This document shows, piece after piece, positions 26,499 through 35,894 of a stretch of DNA of 35,894 nt. Position numbers and translations under genes: made by a program. A model generated the notes under the pieces. That model did not search any database and was not told the origin of the DNA. It saw nothing but the letters and a program-made list of their open reading frames with translations. The stretch comes from Bacteroidota bacterium (GTDB lineage Bacteria > Bacteroidota > Bacteroidia > Bacteroidales > Paludibacteraceae). How positions within the stretch are numbered: the first letter of the stretch is position 1; each line of letters opens with the position of its first letter. The DNA lies in contig JAUZOM010000021.1 of assembly GCA_030706465.1 (NCBI GenBank), forward strand, positions 1-35,894. Reading direction: 5' to 3'.

Positions 26499-26555
26499 AC
26501 AATCGAAGTTAATTTTTTAATTATAGTAACAAGGATACATCAATACTCTGAAAAA

Positions 26556-29306
26556 ATGAAGAAAATAATTTTAGTGTTCTTTATACTGATAGCGCTAAGT
26601 AATTACATCAAAGCCGATATCTCAACCAATAACTGGTACGTAGGGAACACACAAAAAGGCGCATGGATTCAGTTTGACAAAGTGTGGCTCTCGGCCGGAA
26701 CGTACAGGTTTACAACACGGGCTGTTGCTGAATCGGCTGGAAAGACAGTAAAACTTCAATTGAATGGCGTTGATTTGCAGCAGAATATTGCAGTGCCTAC
26801 AAACACGAATAACGAGTTTCAGTTGGTGCATCTTGGGAGTAAACAACTTACCGAAGGATATTATAATATCCGATTGGTATTTGAGACCGGGGATGTAAAC
26901 TGTGACATGATATTCATTAAAAAGAATACCAATACCTCAACTTCAATATTGGCAGATGATATTACCTATTCTGTTGATTTTACTGCAAAACCCTTAATGG
27001 CACCTATCGGAGGTGTCAGTTTCGGAACAGCTTATCTGGCGAAAGGTGGCGATCCGGGAGACGAAGCCATGTGGACAGACGATAGAGGCAATTACTTCAG
27101 CCGTAAGCAAATGATGTCGTGGTACAAGCAACAAATTTATGCCTATTCCTGGCCAATTAGCGACGAAGCGCAAGATATACTTGTTCAGGAATATGTGGAA
27201 TCGAAGGTTGCCATCATTTTTGCTCACGGACGCGGTGAACTTGACACTAATTATCAAATAGAAGACAGGGGTTATACCCCAGGTATTGGAGGAATGGGCT
27301 GTATGCAAAATGGAAAGTTGGTAGATGCTATCAAACGCAACGAATTTGCACGAAACAATATAAAATTTGCATTTTTCTCCGATAATGCTGTTTTTCCATT
27401 GGCATGCCAACAATATTTAGGAAAGCCTATGAATTGGGGAGACCCTACATGTCAGGAATTTTTATGGAATTATATATTTAAAAAATGGTATCAAACTATT
27501 CCTGCCGATATGTTATTTCAGGTCACGGCAGGGACAGTGCCCATTCAACTTTGGTCGGCTAATGCGAACTACGATTATTCCACTTGCGATTCAAAAATTT
27601 ACGAGTTTTTGAAATACATTGAGGGGAAGATGAAGAGTGAGTTTAACCTGAATGTTGCCTGGATACTCGATGGTACATTCATGAGTCGCGATCCTCGAAC
27701 CACAGCCTTAGCCTGGGGTAAACAGGGTTGGTTTATATGGGGGCAAAATGTCACTCAGATGGTAAGTCTCAATGGTCGTTATTTTGCGTTTGCTCTCAAC
27801 GGAGGACGATATCCTCTACGTTCGGTATGGTACAACGACTGGAATCCCGATACCGGAGCCGGAACCAACAGTGATGGAACCAAAGATTATCACACCTCAT
27901 CGTTATTATCTACCGGGGATCCGATAATCCGGTCAATCTACAAGCAAGCAGTAAGCCAGAAAGCACAATGGTTAGTAATGGAAAGCTGGTGGGATTGGTA
28001 TGAAGGGTCAATTTATTGTCGAAGTGAAAATCCCGAGCACAAATATCCAAATCAGTTCTTATCATTAATAAGAGAGTATTCCGACCGAAATTCCGAATCG
28101 ATACTGCTCGAGGCCGAAGGCTGCGACGAGTTTTCATCATTGTCTACAGGGAATAAAGGAGGAGCTTATCGCGTACATTGGTACAAGGATTTGGATAAAG
28201 ATATGATCGATGCCAACTTATCAGTCGATTTGGATATTTTCCGGCCGTTGCATAAGATCGGTCCAATTGTAAGTCAGGGAAAACCGGCAGCAACATTAAA
28301 AGATTTCTCAGTAGGTTTTTATGATATATGGGGATTCACTGATGCAGGTAAGATCTATTGCCACGAGGTGGATGGAATACCGGCAAATAATTGGGTTGCA
28401 GCCAAGAGTGCTACCAATCAAGTTATTAAAAGCTTATCGTTAAGTGGATATACTGCATGGGGAATCTCAACGACCAACAAAGTAGTTAGTTGTACTTTAA
28501 ATCAAAATAATCCAACACAAAACAGTACAGCCTGGCAGGTGAGAACCGACGCCACAGCTAATATAATTGCCGTAGCTACAACCTTAAAAGAAGTTTTTGG
28601 AATCGATGCTAATGGAAATGTGTATTATAAGGATTTGAGCGCACGAAAATCATGGAAGTTAATCCCAGGAGGTAAATTGAAATCAATTACAGCAGATGAA
28701 TCCTTTGTGTGGGGATTTACAACTGACGGTCGTCTAGCCCGATTCTCTATTCAGGATAAGACAGACTGGGCTTATTTCAACAATACCTATAACCTGACCA
28801 AAATTGATGCGGGAGCAAGCGAAGTATGGGGAATAAATAGTTCCAATGAGATTTATCGAATCAGTTCATCGGGCTGGGGTGACTGGGAAAAAGTATTAAC
28901 CGGCTATGTAAACTTTAGTGTAGGAGTTGAATACGTTTGGTTGCAGGATGCAAATGGCAATATGTATAATTGTAAGCTTGAAGGATTCGAACCACGATCG
29001 TCTTTTGGATATCCGGTTCTTACGGCATCACCAGAAGTTACAGGATCAGATAATTTCTTGAAATTGATAAATAAATCGTTTACAGATGAAATCCGGTTTA
29101 ATGTTTTGTTTCAAAACAATCAGCCGCTTATAGTTAATCTCTATAATGTAAGTGGGCAACAAGTTAAAAGCGTGGTTATTCCAGCAGAATCAGCTACAGG
29201 AACATGCGCAATAAAAGATCTTGGCGCTTTGAATGAAGGAGTTTACGTATTAACCATAGACCGGAATGGCGTAACGAGTTCTTTTAAAGTGATGAAAGTA
29301 AAATAG
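26556..29306 (+). CDS. CBM6-like / DUF5010-like / tectonin-propeller protein, T9SS-exported candidate glycosidase
   Basis: 916 aa from the Met at 26556, chosen because it begins a signal peptide (MKKIILVFFILIALSNYIKA); the earlier in-frame ATG at 26445 would add 37 non-signal residues. Order: a CBM6-like beta-sandwich (about 22-135; WIQFDKVWLSAGTYRFTTRA); a TIM-barrel-like domain (about 145-545) resembling DUF5010, with FAHGRGELD, VAWILDGTFMSRD and MESWWDWYEGS; a tectonin-type propeller (about 590-800) of repeats with AWGIST, VFGIDANGNVYYKD, VWGFTTDGRLARF; and a T9SS sorting domain (about 835-916; VNLYNVSGQQVKS, LNEGVYVLTID). The barrel is probably a glycosidase related to the GH71/GH99-like group, but catalytic residues are not certain. 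It is likely a surface enzyme that grips polymers with its binding modules. Confidence 0.65.
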   Translation: MKKIILVFFILIALSNYIKADISTNNWYVGNTQKGAWIQFDKVWLSAGTYRFTTRAVAESAGKTVKLQLNGVDLQQNIAVPTNTNNEFQLVHLGSKQLTEGYYNIRLVFETGDVNCDMIFIKKNTNTSTSILADDITYSVDFTAKPLMAPIGGVSFGTAYLAKGGDPGDEAMWTDDRGNYFSRKQMMSWYKQQIYAYSWPISDEAQDILVQEYVESKVAIIFAHGRGELDTNYQIEDRGYTPGIGGMGCMQNGKLVDAIKRNEFARNNIKFAFFSDNAVFPLACQQYLGKPMNWGDPTCQEFLWNYIFKKWYQTIPADMLFQVTAGTVPIQLWSANANYDYSTCDSKIYEFLKYIEGKMKSEFNLNVAWILDGTFMSRDPRTTALAWGKQGWFIWGQNVTQMVSLNGRYFAFALNGGRYPLRSVWYNDWNPDTGAGTNSDGTKDYHTSSLLSTGDPIIRSIYKQAVSQKAQWLVMESWWDWYEGSIYCRSENPEHKYPNQFLSLIREYSDRNSESILLEAEGCDEFSSLSTGNKGGAYRVHWYKDLDKDMIDANLSVDLDIFRPLHKIGPIVSQGKPAATLKDFSVGFYDIWGFTDAGKIYCHEVDGIPANNWVAAKSATNQVIKSLSLSGYTAWGISTTNKVVSCTLNQNNPTQNSTAWQVRTDATANIIAVATTLKEVFGIDANGNVYYKDLSARKSWKLIPGGKLKSITADESFVWGFTTDGRLARFSIQDKTDWAYFNNTYNLTKIDAGASEVWGINSSNEIYRISSSGWGDWEKVLTGYVNFSVGVEYVWLQDANGNMYNCKLEGFEPRSSFGYPVLTASPEVTGSDNFLKLINKSFTDEIRFNVLFQNNQPLIVNLYNVSGQQVKSVVIPAESATGTCAIKDLGALNEGVYVLTIDRNGVTSSFKVMKVK

Positions 29307-29361
29307 ATGTTTGTGAGAGTTGGTTTTGAAATAAAATGTTTTTTGAAAGTAAGAGTTTAAT

Positions 29362-32300
29362 ATGAAGGTAGATAAAAGTATTGTGTTGTTTCTTTTTTCA
29401 TTCCTGATAACTGTGGGAATACGTGGAATTGAATATAAACATGTATTTAACCCGCAGCAGGGATTGGTAAAATACGAAGAGCGTCCGTATCGAGATGAAA
29501 TTTGTCTGAATGGGAAATGGAAATTTATGCCCCTGTATGAGGCAAAAGCATCGGACTTTACGCATCCCGATGTTTTCAGATGGGAAGCTACGGATATCAA
29601 AATTCCATCGCCGTGGAATGTAAATGACTTTACCGATAAGCATGGAGGCGATTTCCTGGCATATCCATCGTATCCATCAAAATGGACAAAGGCCAAGATT
29701 GCCTGGATGAAAAAAGACGTTGAAGTACCTGCCAACTGGTCTGAAAAGCAGTTGATCCTTCATTTTGAGGGTATTCTGGGTAAAGCCGTGATTTATGTAA
29801 ATGGAGAAAAAGTAGGCGAAAATTTTGAGCTTTTTCTTCCGTTTGAAGTTAACGTCTCTTCGTTCATACGCCCCGGAGCTAAAAATGAAATAGTTGTAGG
29901 CGTTGCGAAAGCCGATTTGTTTGATACACAAGGAAAATATGGTCGTCGAACGTATGTGGGAGGATCCATGTGGGGAACTGAGATGGTAGGTATTTGGCAG
30001 GATGTGTATCTATTTGCTTATCCGAATATAATGGTTTCGGGAGTTTTTGTACAACCTGATGTCCGGAATGATATACTGAAACTTGCAGTAGATGTTCGGA
30101 ATAATACTTCGGAAACAAAAACCATAACGTTGGGTGGAAGCATAAATAAATGGGTAAATAGTGCAGGTAAGCAATTGGCAGAGATTCCGGCAGAGAAGGG
30201 ATATTTTGAAACTGCTTCGGCGTTGATTTTTTCACCTCAAAAAATAACTATTCCCCCACATACAACTCTATCTGTCGATTTACAGAAAAAGGTAAGCGGT
30301 CAGTTAAATTACTGGACTCCGGATTCACCTGATTTATATGGAGCTGTAGTGACACTAATCGACAAAAAGAATGTAACAGACAAAAAAATAGAAAGGTTTG
30401 GTTGGCGTCAGTTTACTGATGAAGGAGGAAAGTTGTTCCTGAATGGTAAACCTTTGCTGCTAAAAGGAGATTCCTGGCATTTTACCGGTGTACCGCAAAT
30501 GACCAGGCGATATGCATGGGCTTGGTTCAATATGCTCAAAGATGCAAATGCAAATGCAGTAAGGCTTCACGCGCAACCTTTTCCCCGGTTTTATCTGGAT
30601 GTGGCAGACGAAATGGGAATTTGCGTACTCGACGAAACAGGGATCTGGGCCAGCGATGGAGGCCCTAAGATAGACAGCGATGAGTATTGGAACCGCTGCG
30701 AGCTACATTTACGTAAATTGATCACGCGTGACCGCAATCACCCTGCTGTTTTCGGATGGAGTGTCTGTAATGAAAACCTTCCTGTTGCGATGTATGTTTT
30801 CAAAGCCCCCGAAGAACTTGTACAAAAGCAAATAAGCGAGATAAATCATTGGGTAGCGGTTACCAAAGAGATGGATCCTACCCGTTTCTGGATTTCGGGT
30901 GACGGAGAAACAGATAAAGTAACAGATCTACCGGTAGTAATCGGTCATTATGGAGACGAAAGTTCTATCAGGCATTGGTCATCTCAGAATAAAGTATGGG
31001 GCGTAGGTGAAACCAGTATGGCCTACTATGGAACTCCAAAGCAGGTTTCAAAAATCAACGGTGTACGTTCATACGAAAGTATGTTAGGACGTATGGAAGG
31101 TATTGCGCAAGAATCGTACGACCTTATAAAGCAACAACGTAATGCCGGGGCATCTTATGCAAGTGTGTTTAACCTTGCTTGGTATGCTTTACAACCCTTG
31201 GCGCTTGGAAAAAAAGATTTGTCGGTTGCGCCAAAGGCCGACGAAGGGATCTTCTTTGGATTTGAAGAAGGCCTACCAGGTATGCAGCCTGAACGTTTGG
31301 GCCCCTATACGACAACTTTGAATCCCGGTTACGATGATGCTTTGCCTTTATACCGTACCTGGCCCATGTTTGATGCGGTTAAAGCAGCCAATAGCCCAGA
31401 AATAAAGCCATACACGGCTTTGAGAAAAGGTAAGGAATCAGTTCAACACTCCATTAAACCAGTGGATGTTACTGTTGTGTTGGGAAGTGCACAGTCATCG
31501 TTGCGCGACGACCTGGTAAAAATTGGTTTAACCGTCAAAGATATAGCCACATCCAAACTCACTTCGAACAGTTTGATAATTATTGATGGGAAGAACGTAC
31601 CAACTAATGAGAAATTATTAAAATCAGTAAAGAATGCTATCAGTTCCGGATCGCAGGTCCTTGTTTGGGGAGCCGATCCTGAAGGATTAAACGTGCTGAA
31701 CACAATCTTACCATATAAACTTGAATTACAAAATCGTAAAGCTACTTCGTTTCTAAAGGAGAAAGATGTTGCTATATTGCAGGGCTTGAATCATGCAGAG
31801 TTCTATTTTTCAGAACTTTTGCAACGAGGAAAGACGGCAATGAATTACGGTTTGAGTGGAGATTTTATGCACAAAGCAACTCCTGTATTGGTAGCGTGTC
31901 CGACCGATTGGCAATGCTGGAACTACCAGGCCGAAACCACTAAAACGGCAAACGTGTATCGAAGTGAACTCGAAACCAGCGGGTCTGCAACTGCTATGGC
32001 TGAACTGAATGAAGGTAAGATGCATGTGATTATTTCCAGCCTTGATTTTACAGATATTCCAAGGGAAAGCGAATTGGTAGTCCACATCTTGTTGTCGAAT
32101 TTAGGAGTAGGATTTAATAGTGATAATACATCTAAAATGAAGGCCATTGATGAACAAGGTTGTTTGAAAACTGCGCTTATTTGCGGAGCATTCAATATTG
32201 ACTCAAAATCACCTATAGAAATGATTGATAACACTTTTATTCCTAACGAAACAGATTTAAAACCTGTATTGGGAACCGTATCAAACGGTCGTCATTGGGT

Positions 32301-32700
32301 GTTGGTTAATTCGAAGCCAAACGGTACTGTTGATATTCGTAATGCGCAAATAAGTGGAAGTAATGAAAATGCTGCAGTTTATTTGAGCTTTTGGATTTTT
32401 AGTCCCCGATCACTTGTAAATCTGCTTGCCGAACCTGACATGCCTAAACTTGACATGTTAGTGGGTGCGGAAAAAGCATTTGCTGTATTTGTCAATGGAA
32501 TATGCGTTGGGAAAAAAGAATCAGAACACTTTGAGGTAGGATCTAACAAGATTCAAAATCTTCCTCTTGAAAAAGGTTGGAATCATTTCCTGATTAAAAT
32601 AGCAAAAGGATCAGGCGAAGGGAGCTGGAATACAAGCTTCCGTTTCCACTCAGATAGTGAAGAATATATGAAACAAGTGCTTTCGTCCGTCGTAAGATAA
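29362..32700 (+). CDS. Large GH2 glycosidase with extra C-terminal domains
   Basis: 1112 aa; N-terminal signal sequence (KSIVLFLFSFLITVGIRG). The order is sugar-binding jelly roll (about 45-195), Ig-like (about 200-335) and TIM barrel (about 340-640), with acid/base Glu471 in VCNENLP and nucleophile Glu550 in GVGETS. About residues 697-780 resemble a class-I glutamine-amidotransferase-like fold (VVLGSAQSSLRDD, LIIIDGKNV, GSQVLVWGADPEG), a domain seen in some long GH2 enzymes. A further beta-rich module at about 970-1095 may bind glycan. Beta-galactosidase-like activity is likely, but specificity is unproved. With no T9SS tail, it is probably periplasmic. It is distinct from the GH2 at 2998-5424, so the PUL has two GH2 specificities. 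Confidence 0.85.
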   Translation: MKVDKSIVLFLFSFLITVGIRGIEYKHVFNPQQGLVKYEERPYRDEICLNGKWKFMPLYEAKASDFTHPDVFRWEATDIKIPSPWNVNDFTDKHGGDFLAYPSYPSKWTKAKIAWMKKDVEVPANWSEKQLILHFEGILGKAVIYVNGEKVGENFELFLPFEVNVSSFIRPGAKNEIVVGVAKADLFDTQGKYGRRTYVGGSMWGTEMVGIWQDVYLFAYPNIMVSGVFVQPDVRNDILKLAVDVRNNTSETKTITLGGSINKWVNSAGKQLAEIPAEKGYFETASALIFSPQKITIPPHTTLSVDLQKKVSGQLNYWTPDSPDLYGAVVTLIDKKNVTDKKIERFGWRQFTDEGGKLFLNGKPLLLKGDSWHFTGVPQMTRRYAWAWFNMLKDANANAVRLHAQPFPRFYLDVADEMGICVLDETGIWASDGGPKIDSDEYWNRCELHLRKLITRDRNHPAVFGWSVCNENLPVAMYVFKAPEELVQKQISEINHWVAVTKEMDPTRFWISGDGETDKVTDLPVVIGHYGDESSIRHWSSQNKVWGVGETSMAYYGTPKQVSKINGVRSYESMLGRMEGIAQESYDLIKQQRNAGASYASVFNLAWYALQPLALGKKDLSVAPKADEGIFFGFEEGLPGMQPERLGPYTTTLNPGYDDALPLYRTWPMFDAVKAANSPEIKPYTALRKGKESVQHSIKPVDVTVVLGSAQSSLRDDLVKIGLTVKDIATSKLTSNSLIIIDGKNVPTNEKLLKSVKNAISSGSQVLVWGADPEGLNVLNTILPYKLELQNRKATSFLKEKDVAILQGLNHAEFYFSELLQRGKTAMNYGLSGDFMHKATPVLVACPTDWQCWNYQAETTKTANVYRSELETSGSATAMAELNEGKMHVIISSLDFTDIPRESELVVHILLSNLGVGFNSDNTSKMKAIDEQGCLKTALICGAFNIDSKSPIEMIDNTFIPNETDLKPVLGTVSNGRHWVLVNSKPNGTVDIRNAQISGSNENAAVYLSFWIFSPRSLVNLLAEPDMPKLDMLVGAEKAFAVFVNGICVGKKESEHFEVGSNKIQNLPLEKGWNHFLIKIAKGSGEGSWNTSFRFHSDSEEYMKQVLSSVVR

Positions 32701-32777
32701 CACTTGAATCATTTCTGTTGATTAATGTCTTATTAGTATACTCAAAAAGTTAAGTATCAACTGTAAATATTTATAGA

Positions 32778-35141
32778 ATGAGGGGAAAATTTATTTCGTT
32801 TATTTTTTTTGTGATGATTACAAATCTATTGTCAGCATCTAATATTTCCCAATTTATTCACGAGTTTCATGGAAATAAACTGAGGATAGAGGCCATAGAT
32901 GATAAAATAATTCATATTGAAAGGTATCCAATTGGTAGTCATCAAAAAAAAGATAATCTTGCAGTTGTGCTAAGTAAACAAATTATAATGTCAAACAAAG
33001 AGACAGCTGAAAATTTTATACTGAAAACAAAAGCTATACAAATACAAATAGATAAAAAGACAGGCATCATAACATTTTATAGTGCTATCAATAATCCGGT
33101 ATTAAAAGAAGCTAAAACAGACTCTGCGTTCGAAGTTGCTTCAGATATTTGTGGTAATGCTTTTCATATTCAGCAAACATTTTCTTTACCGGCAAATGAG
33201 GCTGTATACGGTTTGGGACAGGATCAACGTGGGATTATCGATTACAGGCTCAAATCGGTTGTATTGGAGCAGCGTAATATGTATGTTGCTAATCCGGTTG
33301 TAATTTCATCAAGAGGATATGGGCTATTTTGGAATAATTATTCCCGAACAACATTTACAGGCGAAGCAAAAGGCATTACATTTGATTCAGAAATTGGAGA
33401 TTGTGTAGACTATTATTTTTTATATGGTGAAGATGCAGACGGTTCTATTGCGCTTTACAGAAAGCTAACCGGAGATGTACCCATGTATGGGAAATGGGCT
33501 TTCGGATTATGGCAGAGTAAAGAACGCTATAAAAGCCAAGATGAGATTTTACATGTTGTAGAGAAATACAGGGATCTGCACATCCCTCTTGACAATATAG
33601 TTCAGGACTGGCTCTATTGGGGAGAAGGTAACGAGCGCTGGAACTCAACCGAGTTTGGAAACCCGCAGTTTCCGCAACCTCAAAAGATGATAGAAAAGGT
33701 ACATGCTCTAAATGCGCACATAATGATTTCTGTTTGGCCCTCTTTTGGAAGTAGTTCTAAAATTTATAAAGAATTAAATGAAAATAAACAGTTATACAGT
33801 TTTAAAACATGGCCCGATGAACAAAATGTTCGAGTTTATGATGCGTTTAGTCCTTCTGCCCGTGAAATCTACTGGAAGTACATGAATAAGAATCTATTCT
33901 CATGTGGGATTGATGCATGGTGGCTCGATGCAACAGAACCAGAACAAAGGTCAAATCAGGGTGAAATAGATTCTACTTTAACAGCATTAGGCAGTTTTAA
34001 ACGATATAGGAATGCGTTCCCGTTAGCAACTAACAGGGGAGTTTATGAAAATCAACGAAAAACTACTTCAGATAAGCGGGTGTTTATTTTAACGCGCTCT
34101 TCTTTTGCAGGTCAACAACATTACGGGGCGTCAACTTGGTCGGGTGATATAGATGGAAGATGGGATGTGTTTCACAAACAAATTGCAGGGGGAATAAATT
34201 TTTCACTGTCAGGAATTCCTTATTGGACAACAGATATTGGAGGCTTTTATGTACATGATAATGAATTTCCCGGAGGTGTCAGTAATCCGGCTTACCAGGA
34301 ACTTTATGTGAGATGGTATGAGTTTGGAGCTTTCTGTCCACTTTTTAGGTCACATGGGTCGTCGACTCCCCGTGAGATATTTAATTTTGGGAAGCGAGGT
34401 GACTGGGCATTCGATGCACAGGAAAAATATATTAAGCTACGTTACCGATTACTTCCATATATTTACTCACAAGCGTGGAAAGTAAGTTCTCAAGGGGCTT
34501 CAATGATGAGAGGTTTTGTTATGGATTATGCCAATGACACTTCTGCTTTGCAGATCGCAGACCAATATATGTTTGGTAATTCGCTGATGGTGGCTCCTGT
34601 TACTTGTTCTCAGTATATTAAAACCGAAAAGGGAAATTCTATTTTCGATAATAGCATTGTGGCAAAACGAACTCTATACTTGCCAAAAGGTGATAATTGG
34701 ATTGACTTTTGGACTGGCGAAAAATATATTGGAGGCACTAAAGTTGAAAAAGCAACTCCAATTGATATTATTCCTTTATATGTTAAGGCAGGCTCCATTA
34801 TACCTATGGGACCTGAATTGCAATATGCTTTGGAAAAGAGTGATGCTCCTTTAGAAATAAAGGTATATGCAGGGGGAAATGCTCACTTTGATTTATACGA
34901 AGATGAAGGCGAAAATTACAACTATGAGAAAGGGCTTTATTCGATAATACCATTTAAGTGGAATGAATCAACAAAAACTCTTATTATAGGGCAACGAATG
35001 GGGCATTACCCGGGAATGATAATGAAACGAAAATTTAATATTGTTTTTGTTTCTAAGGATGAAATTGGTTCAGGACAACCAATGAAGAACAATGTTGAAG
35101 TTGAATACTCCGGGAAAAAACTTGAATTGAAAAAAGAATAA
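32778..35141 (+). CDS. GH31 alpha-glycosidase (alpha-xylosidase/alpha-glucosidase-like)
   Basis: 787 aa; signal sequence (MRGKFISFIFFVMITNLLSAS). An N-terminal beta-sandwich (about 25-230) contains NEAVYGLGQDQRGIIDYR, and the TIM barrel (about 235-600) contains the nucleophile Asp384 in WWLDATEPE and the acid/base Asp457 in WSGDIDGRW. SGIPYWTTDIGGF and FCPLFRSHG follow, as is standard for GH31, with C-terminal beta domains. The retaining mechanism is clear. Alpha-xylosidase or alpha-glucosidase are the commonest activities, and alpha-galactosidase occurs in some groups. It has no T9SS tail, so a periplasmic role removing alpha-linked side groups is likely. It is 77 bases after the GH2 and 34 bases before the next gene. 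Confidence 0.92.
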   Translation: MRGKFISFIFFVMITNLLSASNISQFIHEFHGNKLRIEAIDDKIIHIERYPIGSHQKKDNLAVVLSKQIIMSNKETAENFILKTKAIQIQIDKKTGIITFYSAINNPVLKEAKTDSAFEVASDICGNAFHIQQTFSLPANEAVYGLGQDQRGIIDYRLKSVVLEQRNMYVANPVVISSRGYGLFWNNYSRTTFTGEAKGITFDSEIGDCVDYYFLYGEDADGSIALYRKLTGDVPMYGKWAFGLWQSKERYKSQDEILHVVEKYRDLHIPLDNIVQDWLYWGEGNERWNSTEFGNPQFPQPQKMIEKVHALNAHIMISVWPSFGSSSKIYKELNENKQLYSFKTWPDEQNVRVYDAFSPSAREIYWKYMNKNLFSCGIDAWWLDATEPEQRSNQGEIDSTLTALGSFKRYRNAFPLATNRGVYENQRKTTSDKRVFILTRSSFAGQQHYGASTWSGDIDGRWDVFHKQIAGGINFSLSGIPYWTTDIGGFYVHDNEFPGGVSNPAYQELYVRWYEFGAFCPLFRSHGSSTPREIFNFGKRGDWAFDAQEKYIKLRYRLLPYIYSQAWKVSSQGASMMRGFVMDYANDTSALQIADQYMFGNSLMVAPVTCSQYIKTEKGNSIFDNSIVAKRTLYLPKGDNWIDFWTGEKYIGGTKVEKATPIDIIPLYVKAGSIIPMGPELQYALEKSDAPLEIKVYAGGNAHFDLYEDEGENYNYEKGLYSIIPFKWNESTKTLIIGQRMGHYPGMIMKRKFNIVFVSKDEIGSGQPMKNNVEVEYSGKKLELKKE

Positions 35142-35175
35142 AATATCAAGGAAATAATACGATATAAAATTAATC

Positions 35176-35894
35176 ATGAAATCAAAAATTAATCCGATAC
35201 AAATAAAAGCGGTATACAGAGTTCTATTTTGCTTACTGATTTTTATCGTGTGTCCTCATCTTCAATCAAAGGCAATTAATGTTGGCAACGTACTTGACTC
35301 ATATAATCTTACGTGGACAGAACCGGGTCCTACTTCACAGCAATCGATGCCGATTGGGAACGGAGATATTGGATTAAATGTATGGGTCGAAAGCAATGGC
35401 GATTTAGTTTTCTATATTGGAAAAACAGATGCCTGGAGCGAAGATAATTATGGTAGTTGGGCTTTGCTCAAAGTAGGGCGGATCAGAGTGTCCTTGAACC
35501 CTAAGCCTGCTCTGACTCCTTTTGCTCAAATACTCAAATTGCGTACAGGGGAGATTGAAATACAAGAAGGAACTACTATTCTAAGAGTCTGGGTTGATGC
35601 TAATAACCCGGTTGTAAGAGTTGAGGTAAAAAGTGAACAGCCATCTACTCTGACGGCTACATATGAAAATACACGTCCTAAGGCTCTTAATGGAGTGAGC
35701 GCCGATATTGTTTATGTTGGAGACCCTGATCAGGTGACCTGGTATCATCGGAATACACTTACGGCAGTTCCCAGCTTATCAAAACTTACTTTCGGAGCTA
35801 TCATGAAGGGAGACGGACTTGTATCCAAGAGTACGAGTGTGTTGGAATCATCGTCTCCACAACTTACGCATACCCTTTCAATCTATCCGCAAAC
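35176..35894 (+). CDS. DUF5703-type glycoside-hydrolase-like protein, N-terminal part (cut by window end)
   Basis: An open frame of 239 codons runs from ATG 35176 off the right edge without a stop codon. It starts with a signal sequence (AVYRVLFCLLIFIVCPHLQSKA). The N-terminal domain has YNLTWTEPGPTSQQSMPIGN, GDIGLNVWVESNGDLVFYIG, KTDAWSEDNYGSWALLKVGR, the pattern of the DUF5703 N-terminal domain. Full-length relatives continue into an (alpha/alpha)6-barrel like that of GH95 and similar families. It probably acts in the periplasm on an oligosaccharide. It starts 34 bases after the GH31 stop codon, in the same transcript. The catalytic part lies outside the window, so the activity is unknown. 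Confidence 0.8.
   Translation, partial: MKSKINPIQIKAVYRVLFCLLIFIVCPHLQSKAINVGNVLDSYNLTWTEPGPTSQQSMPIGNGDIGLNVWVESNGDLVFYIGKTDAWSEDNYGSWALLKVGRIRVSLNPKPALTPFAQILKLRTGEIEIQEGTTILRVWVDANNPVVRVEVKSEQPSTLTATYENTRPKALNGVSADIVYVGDPDQVTWYHRNTLTAVPSLSKLTFGAIMKGDGLVSKSTSVLESSSPQLTHTLSIYPQ

Noticed and set aside
26445-26555. Upstream start for the DUF5010-like protein at 26445
   Set aside because: The extension runs through the 16-bp hairpin and precedes the true signal peptide that begins at 26556.
1-35894. Mobile elements, CRISPR arrays, tRNA genes or attachment sites
   Set aside because: I found no transposase or integrase genes, no spaced repeat arrays, no cloverleaf sequences and no terminal duplications.

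Overview
The window is most of one large polysaccharide utilization locus (PUL) from a member of the phylum Bacteroidota. The evidence is a SusC/SusD pair, a hybrid two-component sensor-regulator, TAnnTTTG-type promoter boxes, lipoprotein signals, and several C-terminal sorting domains of the type IX secretion system (T9SS). T9SS tails argue against Bacteroides itself and fit Bacteroidales or Marinilabiliales such as Paludibacter- or Prolixibacter-like bacteria; this placement is an inference. There are no tRNA or rRNA genes, CRISPR arrays, transposases or phage genes, and all full-length genes look intact.

Left part (1-10142): a T9SS-exported CE7-type acetyl esterase on + (31-2601) ends in a 63-bp perfect palindrome, probably a two-way terminator. 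Facing it is a minus-strand enzyme cluster, read 9919 to 2998: an unclassified six-hairpin-type glycosidase with a DUF642-like front module, a GH30 glycosidase, and a GH2 glycosidase. A hybrid two-component regulator (10143-14270, +) is transcribed divergently from this cluster.

Middle (14605-17670): the most unusual gene is a minus-strand membrane protein. It joins an exported lectin-like domain and a Kelch propeller, through one membrane helix, to a cytoplasmic SARP-like winged helix with a BTAD-like region. It looks like a one-component transmembrane transcription factor. It is divergent from susC, and the shared 534-bp upstream region holds an exact tandem 11-bp repeat plus an inverted copy of its core set off by 22 bp. 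This is the helical phasing expected for a SARP/OmpR-type DNA-binding domain.

Right part (17671-35894, all +): susC, susD and a DUF3823 lipoprotein gene, then a strong intrinsic terminator. Next come two tandem paralogous beta-helix proteins with T9SS tails, a CBM6-like/DUF5010-like/tectonin multidomain protein with a T9SS tail, a large GH2, a GH31, and the 5' part of a DUF5703-type gene cut by the window end. Hairpins sit between several of these genes and may tune expression.

Working model (inference): T9SS proteins (esterase, beta-helix proteins, DUF5010-like protein) and the lipoproteins act at the cell surface, SusCD imports oligosaccharides, and the Sec-exported GH2, GH30, GH31 and other enzymes finish them in the periplasm. 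Two different membrane regulators read the products. The enzyme set suggests a branched, acetylated plant glycan with beta-galactosyl or similar beta-linked units and alpha-linked side chains. The exact substrate cannot be read from the sequence.
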